A stretch of 64,000 bases of DNA from Paenibacillus taiwanensis DSM 18679 (GTDB taxonomy: Bacteria; Bacillota; Bacilli; Paenibacillales; Paenibacillaceae): contig NZ_KE384306.1 in NCBI RefSeq assembly GCF_000425125.1, positions 893,705 to 957,704 on the forward strand, read 5' to 3'. Under the pieces are notes generated by a model. It was not told the DNA's origin, ran no database searches, and worked only from the letters and a program-made list of their open reading frames with translations. A program made the position numbers and the translations under genes. Below are positions 58,165 to 64,000 of this stretch, one piece after another; within the stretch, counting starts at the first letter, position 1, and each line of letters begins with the position of its first letter.

Positions 58165-59352
58165 ATGTCTACAGAGGGAGTACAAACAATAGATATACAA
58201 CTTAATCAACGTTACACACAAGCAATTGAAGATATTTTAGCGAAAACGCTAATGAATATGGATAAGTTCGGCGCTCAATTTCCGCACATTAGTCTTGATG
58301 GAAAATATCAACTGAATGACAACGACGACTGGACAAATGGCTTCTGGTCTGGCATTTTGTGGTTGTGCTACGAGTACTCACAAGACGAACGTTATCGGCA
58401 GGCAGCAGAAGCTACGGTAGCTAGTTTTCGAGAGCGGCTTCAGCAAAAAAAAGTGTTGGATCATCACGATATAGGATTTTTGTATAGCTTATCTGCCAAA
58501 GCGCAGTGGATCATTACAGGTGATGAGCAATCTCGTGAGCTGGCATTGGCAGCGGCAGATCATCTCTTGACACGCTGGCGGAACACAAGCGATGGCAGTG
58601 GCTATATTCAGGCTTGGGGAGCGCAAAATAACGAGCAAGAAGCAGGACGAATCATTATCGATTGCTTGCTTAATTTACCTTTACTGTACTGGGCAAGCGA
58701 GCAGACGGGTGATCCTAAGTATCGAGATATAGCAGAAAACCAAGCAGAGAAAACGCGCCGTTATATCGTTAGAGGTGATGATAGCTCGTATCATACGTTT
58801 TTCTTTAATCCAGAAACCGGGGTTCCCATCGGCGGTGCTACTCATCAGGGCTACAGCAACGGTTCGACATGGACGCGCGGGCAAGCGTGGGGCGTATATG
58901 GCTTTGCCCTTTCTTATCGTTATACGGGAAATGCGGCATTTTTGGACACGGCTAAGCGGATGGCGCGTTATTTCCTTGCACATTTACCTGAGGACAGTGT
59001 TGCTTACTGGGATTTCAATGCGCCTGTAACGGCTAGTACGTATCGTGATAGTTCAGCTTCCGCGATTGTAGCCGCAGGATTGGCAGAGCTTATTTCACAT
59101 TTGGAAGATGCTGACCCGGATCGTCTATATTTTGAGAAGATGCTGGCAACGAGCATGGACTCGCTGATGAACCGTTATGCTACGATTGGTGACGATACAG
59201 CGGAAGGATTGCTAAAGCATGGTTCCTACTATGTTCATGGTGGCTTGTCCCCTGATGATTATATGATTTGGGGCGACTATTACTACTTGGAAGCGTTAAT
59301 GCGGCTTGCGCGTGGCATTCCAGGTTATTGGTACGAACGTAACACTAAATAA
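58165..59352 (+). CDS. GH88 unsaturated beta-glucuronyl hydrolase
   Basis: A 395-residue cytoplasmic enzyme that hydrates and removes the 4,5-unsaturated glucuronyl residue left by polysaccharide lyases. The two key aspartates are Asp102 (DHHDIGFLYSL) and Asp166 (IIDCLLNLPLL), matching Asp88 and Asp149 recalled for the Bacillus sp. GL1 enzyme. YSNGSTWTRGQAWGVYGF is a further signature. Its product is the substrate of KduI. The ATG at 58165 is preceded by GAGAGGAC; a longer frame opens 69 bases earlier, but that would begin before the putative -10 box. Confidence 0.93.
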   Translation: MSTEGVQTIDIQLNQRYTQAIEDILAKTLMNMDKFGAQFPHISLDGKYQLNDNDDWTNGFWSGILWLCYEYSQDERYRQAAEATVASFRERLQQKKVLDHHDIGFLYSLSAKAQWIITGDEQSRELALAAADHLLTRWRNTSDGSGYIQAWGAQNNEQEAGRIIIDCLLNLPLLYWASEQTGDPKYRDIAENQAEKTRRYIVRGDDSSYHTFFFNPETGVPIGGATHQGYSNGSTWTRGQAWGVYGFALSYRYTGNAAFLDTAKRMARYFLAHLPEDSVAYWDFNAPVTASTYRDSSASAIVAAGLAELISHLEDADPDRLYFEKMLATSMDSLMNRYATIGDDTAEGLLKHGSYYVHGGLSPDDYMIWGDYYYLEALMRLARGIPGYWYERNTK

Positions 59353-59415
59353 GAAATAAAAGTCAAAGATTTAGCCTGTAAAGGCTGAGGCAGGAAGGGA
59401 AGTGACGATAACCTG

Positions 59416-61173
59416 ATGTTCCATTTAACTTATTACAAACGTATGTTACTTTCCTTCATGCTGTTTATTATCGTACCGATGGTTGCTGTATCAGTGCAAT
59501 CGTTTTATTTAATTAAGGAATCGATGCTCGATAAGCTGCATGCAACAAACGAAAACATGTTAAACGTAATCGGTGCGGAATTTAGCAAAACGATTGATGA
59601 TGCTACATTCGCCTCCCACTATATTGTCAATGATGCTGGTTTCAAAACAAGTTTGCGTCAATTCGCCGAGGTGAAGCAGTTAAACAGCTTTGCTGACTAC
59701 GAAAATTTCTCGCAAATTAAAGCGGTATTTTCACTTATTAATTCGAAAACGTTAAATCGGCAAACCCATATGTACTTAATAAACCGGCAGCAGTTTATTA
59801 TCCCATCAGGAGAGGATGAACCGGCTAAACTGCTGCCGCACTTGCCTGTGTTGTACAGCAAAATTAATTTTCAGCAGCCTGAACGGTTACAGTGGTTAGG
59901 ACTACTTGAGGAAGATGGCGCAAGTAAATACTATATTGCACGTGTAGTTTATGATCGTGTTAGTAAAACGCATACAGCAGTGCTGCTAATTGGCATTGAA
60001 CAGTCTTATTTTGAAAATGCATTACAAGCGGTTAAGTCATGGGACGTTACGCTCTTGGATGACCAAGGAAAGCGAATTGCCGGCTCAACCCAATTGCTTG
60101 CCTCCGCTACAGACAAGATGGACAGCCGGATGCGTTCGGAAGTTGTATTAAGCAAAAACGGATGGAAACTTGTGTATGAGATGAGTAACAATACGTTTCG
60201 CGGTATATTTTCAAGAACACTTTATATCGGTTTTGCTGAAGTCATGCTGTTTGTTATTATATTCTCTTTGTTTGCTCTGCTTGTGTCCAAACGATTGCAT
60301 CGTCCAATTGAGCAATTGCAGCAAGTTGCAGGTCAGTTTGGCAACGGTAAGCTAGATGTAAGGTTGCAAGTAAAAGGGGAAGATGAACTAGCAGCAGTAA
60401 GCAAGACGTTTAACTTGATGCTCGATCAGCTACAGCAGTCCATTTATGAGATGGAGCGGCAGCAGGAGCAGAGACGTGTGCTGGAACTGGAGGCACTGTT
60501 TATGCAAATTCGCCCACATTTCCTGCTCAATACACTTAACTCTATTAAATGCAGCTTAATGTTGCAGGAGGATCGACTGCATAGCGGAATGATTGACTCT
60601 TTAATGAGTTTACTGCGTGCTTATATGAAATTTAATACACTTGCAACGCTGCAAGAAGAGTGTGACTTGATGGCTCACTATATTGATATTATGCAAATGC
60701 GCAGTGATATTCCAATTCAGCTGCAAGTTGATGTCGAGTCACCATTGCAACTGCTGAAGTTTCCAAAGTTGTTATTACAACCGTTAGTTGAAAATGCTAT
60801 TATTCATGGTTTTGTTGATACTGATATAGATTTAGAGGGCGATGATACGCAGTGGAAGCAATCTCAAATATGGATTTCTGTTTATCAGGATACAGACACT
60901 ATTTTCATTGAAGTGGCTGACAATGGAGCAGGTATGGAAGCAGCAATGCTACATCGGCTAAATGAAAGTGTGTTACGCTGCAGTGATGAACCAGATCCTA
61001 GTTATGAACGGGTTGGGTTGGTGAATGTGGCCCAACGCTTGAAACTATCTTTTGGTTCAGAGGCGACGCTTTCTTTTACACATAATAAGTATAACGGGAT
61101 AACGGCACGGATGCAGATTCCAGTGACATCAATCGGGGGGACTACAAGTGATATACAAAGTGATGCTTATTGA
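59416..61173 (+). CDS. YesM-type sensor histidine kinase (locus 2)
   Basis: A 585-residue membrane kinase. Membrane segments near 10-30 and about 275-295 enclose an extracytoplasmic Cache-like sensor of about 240 residues. HAMP and a coiled coil lead to His368 in IRPHFLLNTLNSIK. VENAIIHGF and VADNGAGM form the ATPase sites. GGAAGGGAAGTGA precedes the ATG. It follows the GH88 gene by 63 bases with no terminator, so it may share its transcript and be autoregulated. Probable sensor of the locus 2 oligosaccharide. Confidence 0.9.
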   Translation: MFHLTYYKRMLLSFMLFIIVPMVAVSVQSFYLIKESMLDKLHATNENMLNVIGAEFSKTIDDATFASHYIVNDAGFKTSLRQFAEVKQLNSFADYENFSQIKAVFSLINSKTLNRQTHMYLINRQQFIIPSGEDEPAKLLPHLPVLYSKINFQQPERLQWLGLLEEDGASKYYIARVVYDRVSKTHTAVLLIGIEQSYFENALQAVKSWDVTLLDDQGKRIAGSTQLLASATDKMDSRMRSEVVLSKNGWKLVYEMSNNTFRGIFSRTLYIGFAEVMLFVIIFSLFALLVSKRLHRPIEQLQQVAGQFGNGKLDVRLQVKGEDELAAVSKTFNLMLDQLQQSIYEMERQQEQRRVLELEALFMQIRPHFLLNTLNSIKCSLMLQEDRLHSGMIDSLMSLLRAYMKFNTLATLQEECDLMAHYIDIMQMRSDIPIQLQVDVESPLQLLKFPKLLLQPLVENAIIHGFVDTDIDLEGDDTQWKQSQIWISVYQDTDTIFIEVADNGAGMEAAMLHRLNESVLRCSDEPDPSYERVGLVNVAQRLKLSFGSEATLSFTHNKYNGITARMQIPVTSIGGTTSDIQSDAY

Positions 61174-62743
61174 TGATGATGTGCCAATGCTCAAATTGTT
61201 GCAGCAAATGATAGATTGGGAACAGTTACAATTAAAAGTTGTTGCTGCGACGTATTCTAGTGTAAAAGCAGTTCACCTGTTCCAACAGACACTTCCGGAT
61301 ATTGTAATAACAGATATCGGCTTGCCACAAACAAACGGTATTGAGCTAGCGGAAAAGTTTCGCCAAATGAAACCTGATGTGCGAGTCATTTTCTTAACGT
61401 GCCATGAAGACTTTAACTACGCCAGACAGGCGCTTAAGCTGCAGGCTGACGATTATTTAATTAAAGATCAATTATCAGCAGAGCAATTGCAACAAAGCTT
61501 GTCTAAGTCGCTCTGTTTATTAAAAATACAATCAGCATCTGTTACGGTACAACCTTCAAGCTACAATTCACAGCTATTCAAACAAGGCTTATTACAGCGA
61601 GTGCTCGATCGCACGAATGTGGACGAGATCCTTAATTATGCTGCCAGCATTGGCGTAAGGTGGGACGGACCTTTTTATATGCTCAGTCTTGTTCATGTGC
61701 AATATGCGAGCTACGATAAACATTACTCTCAGCAGTCATTATCGTTAATTTGTTATGCAGCCTACAATATTGCGGACGAGCTCGCACGCAGCTATGAAGG
61801 AATTACACCATTTTTGCAGCAGCAGCATCTTGTCATTGTGTATAACTATCATGATAACTTAGCAGATAACAACGTGTCGCAATTTAACAGTTTTTTGCAA
61901 AAATTAAAAGAGCGTGTGAAACAATATATGAAATTGGAGCTAGTAAGCGTCACGGTCAGTGATAAGTTGCAGCTAAAGCAGCTAGGGACGTGTCATCACT
62001 CCTTGTTCACTCATAAATATGAGTTTTATGTAGGCGAGTCAATGCTTATTACCGACCGGCAGCAGGCGATGGGTCGAACAAGACTGCAATTGCCTGCGGG
62101 GGAGTTGGACAGCTATAAAATTGAACTGAAGCAGGCGCTAGCTACCCAGAACATAGAGGGAATCCAACGTGTTATAGGGGAGATGTTGCAGCATTTTCAG
62201 ACGAGAATGATTGAACCTGCTGCATTTATGCATGAACTGCAAGCCTGCTTGCGCGAGCTCACAATTGGAGCTTCCGTTAGGCTCAATGAAGCAATCTATC
62301 ATTATATGGATCAGTCGAGAACGCTTGCTGATGTACTTGCCTTAGCTGAGCGTCCGCTAATTGCGATAGCTATGTCTACTGATAAGCAGGGAAAACAAGG
62401 ACGAGGCACAGGTGCAAACAGCTATGAACCGAAGCTGCAGCAAATTCAACATTATATTGAACAGCATTTAGCTGACAGCATTACTTCGATTGATATTGCG
62501 CGCTATCTGTATTTGAACCCGAGTTATTTTTCACGTTATTTCAAACGTTTGACAGGCAGCAATTTCACCGATTATGTCCATCAATATAAAATGAACATTG
62601 CTTCACAAATGTTAAAAACGTCTGGGCATACGCTGGAACAAATAGCGCTGACATTAGGGTATTCAGATCGCACTTATTTCTCTAAAGTGTTCAAAAAGTA
62701 TATGTGTGTAACACCTAGTGAGTATAAGAACGAATATTCGTAA
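61148..62743 (+). CDS. YesN-type AraC-family response regulator (locus 2)
   Basis: A 531-residue activator with receiver Asp56 in VITDIGLPQTNG and C-terminal AraC helix-turn-helices (about 435-530: SITSIDIARYLYLNPSYFSRYF and YSDRTYFSKVFKKY). It starts at GTG, seven bases after GGGGGG, and overlaps the kinase by 26 bases. The C-terminus ends CVTPSEYKNEYS as in YesN proteins. It is the natural candidate to bind the 22-bp repeats found before six locus 2 genes. Confidence 0.92.
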   Translation: MIYKVMLIDDDVPMLKLLQQMIDWEQLQLKVVAATYSSVKAVHLFQQTLPDIVITDIGLPQTNGIELAEKFRQMKPDVRVIFLTCHEDFNYARQALKLQADDYLIKDQLSAEQLQQSLSKSLCLLKIQSASVTVQPSSYNSQLFKQGLLQRVLDRTNVDEILNYAASIGVRWDGPFYMLSLVHVQYASYDKHYSQQSLSLICYAAYNIADELARSYEGITPFLQQQHLVIVYNYHDNLADNNVSQFNSFLQKLKERVKQYMKLELVSVTVSDKLQLKQLGTCHHSLFTHKYEFYVGESMLITDRQQAMGRTRLQLPAGELDSYKIELKQALATQNIEGIQRVIGEMLQHFQTRMIEPAAFMHELQACLRELTIGASVRLNEAIYHYMDQSRTLADVLALAERPLIAIAMSTDKQGKQGRGTGANSYEPKLQQIQHYIEQHLADSITSIDIARYLYLNPSYFSRYFKRLTGSNFTDYVHQYKMNIASQMLKTSGHTLEQIALTLGYSDRTYFSKVFKKYMCVTPSEYKNEYS

Positions 62744-62785
62744 ATCTATCCATTCCTATCACAAAGTAGAAAAGAGGATCATCTT

Positions 62786-63589
62786 ATGACACCATTAACG
62801 CAGTTTACGATTGAAATTCAAGATATAAATCATACCGTGTTGGCAGCTACTACGGATCTGGGGCAAGCACAGCTTGTTTATGATCAGCCTTATCAGGAGG
62901 GTGATCAAATTGTGGTGTATAGTGAACACTCCAATCCATATTTCATGTTGCAGTTGGATGATGCTATGCCGGAAACGTTCATTTATGCAACGACAACGTG
63001 TTATCGATTTACGATTCCATTTGGAGAGAAGAAAATTTCTTATTCTCCTAAATCGTTCTGTGGTGACCTTCATGCGCTTAGCGTGCGTCAAGCGACTGTG
63101 GCCGAAATTGCCAGCTACAAAAATGTAGCTCTTAATCCGTTCGACCACCATGAAAATGACGGTTGGTATCCGCATGCGGTTGCCAATGTGGAAACACGCG
63201 GCGAGTCCGTGTTTGCGGCGCGTAATGCCATTAATGGTAATTGTTTTAACGCAGGTCACGGGGCATGGCCATTCGAGTCGTGGGGGATTAACCAGCAAGA
63301 CGACGCTGAGATGAGTGTGCAGTTTGGACGCACAGTTGAAATAGACTGCATCGCGCTTACACTGCGCGCTGACTTTCCGCACGACAATTATTGGGTACAA
63401 GTAACGCTCTGCTTTTCCGATGGTCATCGTGAAACCATTCCGCTCACAAAAACGAATGCAAAGCAGGTTATTAAGCTTGCGCCACGTCAGGTAGAGTCAA
63501 TTACTTTAACAAACTTAATGAAGTCCGCTGACCCTTCACCATTCCCGGCGCTAACGCAAATTGAAGTGTATGGCTATGAAGCAAAGTGA
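62786..63589 (+). CDS. hypothetical protein with a discoidin-like C-terminal half
   Basis: A 267-residue soluble protein without signal peptide that I do not recognise by name. The N-terminal half (about 1-105) is beta-rich. The second half (about 110-265) reads like a galactose-binding/F5-8 beta-sandwich: SYKNVALNPFDHH, AARNAINGN, SVQFGRTVEIDCIAL and VTLCFSDG are typical strand patterns. AGAGGATC precedes the ATG. It lies 42 bases after the YesN-type regulator gene, ends in a terminator, and is probably the last gene of that unit. A cytoplasmic carbohydrate-binding or lyase role is only a guess. Confidence 0.6.
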   Translation: MTPLTQFTIEIQDINHTVLAATTDLGQAQLVYDQPYQEGDQIVVYSEHSNPYFMLQLDDAMPETFIYATTTCYRFTIPFGEKKISYSPKSFCGDLHALSVRQATVAEIASYKNVALNPFDHHENDGWYPHAVANVETRGESVFAARNAINGNCFNAGHGAWPFESWGINQQDDAEMSVQFGRTVEIDCIALTLRADFPHDNYWVQVTLCFSDGHRETIPLTKTNAKQVIKLAPRQVESITLTNLMKSADPSPFPALTQIEVYGYEAK

Positions 63590-63601
63590 GCTTAGAAGAG
63601 G

Positions 63602-63647
63602 TATAGAACTTATCCTGTGGGAGCAGGGAGTTCTATATCTTTTTTTA
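63602..63647 (+). terminator. Rho-independent terminator
   Basis: TATAGAACT pairs with AGTTCTATA, followed by TCT and seven Ts. Confidence 0.8.
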
Positions 63648-63658
63648 TTGCAGTAAAG

Positions 63659-63723
63659 GTCAAAATTTTACTCGTGGAAGGTCATAATCCGGCCTTGGGT
63701 CGCTCCTTCTGACTGAGTATGAT
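63659..63723 (+). promoter_or_regulatory. 22-bp direct-repeat promoter of the GH112 gene
   Basis: GTCAAAAT at 63659 and GTCATAATCC at 63681 are 22 bases apart, and TATGAT begins at 63718, 37 bases from the second copy. The TATGATGGAGTCAACAA stretch is nearly identical to that at 41062. Confidence 0.72.
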
Positions 63724-63761
63724 GGAGTCAACAATCAGTTACTTGGAAGGAGCATATGGCA

Positions 63762-64000
63762 ATGGTCGAGCAGAACGAGAGCAAACAAAGTAGAGGGCGC
63801 CTTACCATCCCTACGGATGTGGATGTCGTAGGAGAAACGCTGAAAACGATGAAGTTATGGGGCGCTGATGCTGTACGCGATGCAGACGGCACTACTTTTC
63901 CACAAGAATTAGCCGAATGTGGAGCGAAAGTATATGCGACTTACTATACAACCCGCAAAGATAACCAATGGGCGAAAGCAAACCCTGACGAAGTACAACA
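63762..64000 (+). CDS. GH112 galactosyl phosphorylase (N-terminal part, cut by the window end)
   Basis: The first 79 codons match family GH112: RGRLTIPTDVDVVGETLKTM, KLWGADAVRDADGT and KVYATYYTTRKDNQWAKANP. Members phosphorolyse galactosyl-beta-1,3-N-acetylhexosamine (lacto-N-biose / galacto-N-biose) or galactosyl-beta-1,4-L-rhamnose inside the cell. The N-terminus does not decide which. GGAAGGAG is well spaced from ATG 63762; ATG 63756 in the same frame is the alternative. It carries the locus 2 promoter type, so it belongs to the same regulon. Confidence 0.85.
   Translation, partial: MVEQNESKQSRGRLTIPTDVDVVGETLKTMKLWGADAVRDADGTTFPQELAECGAKVYATYYTTRKDNQWAKANPDEVQ

Overview
This is chromosomal DNA of a Paenibacillus-like Bacillota. 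The evidence is the S-layer-homology (SLH) anchored enzymes, two YesM/YesN two-component pairs each beside a sugar ABC transporter that lacks its own ATPase, strong GGAGG-type ribosome sites, GTG/TTG starts and Firmicute-style terminators. No rRNA, tRNA, CRISPR array or phage region was seen.

Region 1 (1-23.4 kb) is mostly housekeeping: thiN, a low-molecular-weight phosphatase, an esterase, the pyruvate dehydrogenase operon pdhABCD with a good sigma-A promoter, thyA-folA, a gltD without gltB beside it, topB, a HAD hydrolase, an ArsR-type regulator, two small unknown proteins, an MFS carrier, a lone PhnC-like ATPase, a DUF3298-like protein, and a lipoprotein followed by an OmpR/histidine-kinase pair.

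Region 2 (23.4-38.0 kb, 'locus 1') is an alpha-glucoside island: two sugar permeases, a GH65 phosphorylase, beta-phosphoglucomutase, YesM/YesN, a sugar-binding lipoprotein, and a 1535-residue secreted SLH protein whose centre looks like an uncatalogued six-hairpin glycosidase. Both transport promoters carry a 20-bp-spaced direct repeat at the same distance from the -10 box.

Region 3 (38.0-41.0 kb) is a boundary zone: a lone HpaB-type flavin monooxygenase, an IS1182 relic, an interspersed inverted repeat, and a truncated IS3-family element.

Region 4 (41.0 kb to the window end, 'locus 2') is a uronate-polysaccharide utilisation island. An SLH-anchored PL8 lyase should cut the polymer outside the cell. 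Oligosaccharides would enter by a second ABC system and be opened by a GH88 unsaturated glucuronyl hydrolase. KduI, KduD, KdgK and KdgA then take the unsaturated uronate to pyruvate and glyceraldehyde-3-phosphate. A GH95 fucosidase, a fuculose-phosphate-type aldolase, a DUF2264 protein and the start of a GH112 phosphorylase point to a branched substrate with fucose- or galactose-like sugars. Six promoters here share a 22-bp-spaced GTCAAAAT-type direct repeat 58-59 bp upstream of a -10 hexamer, most simply read as the operator of the YesM/YesN pair at 59.4-62.7 kb. One promoter also has a perfect CcpA (cre) site.
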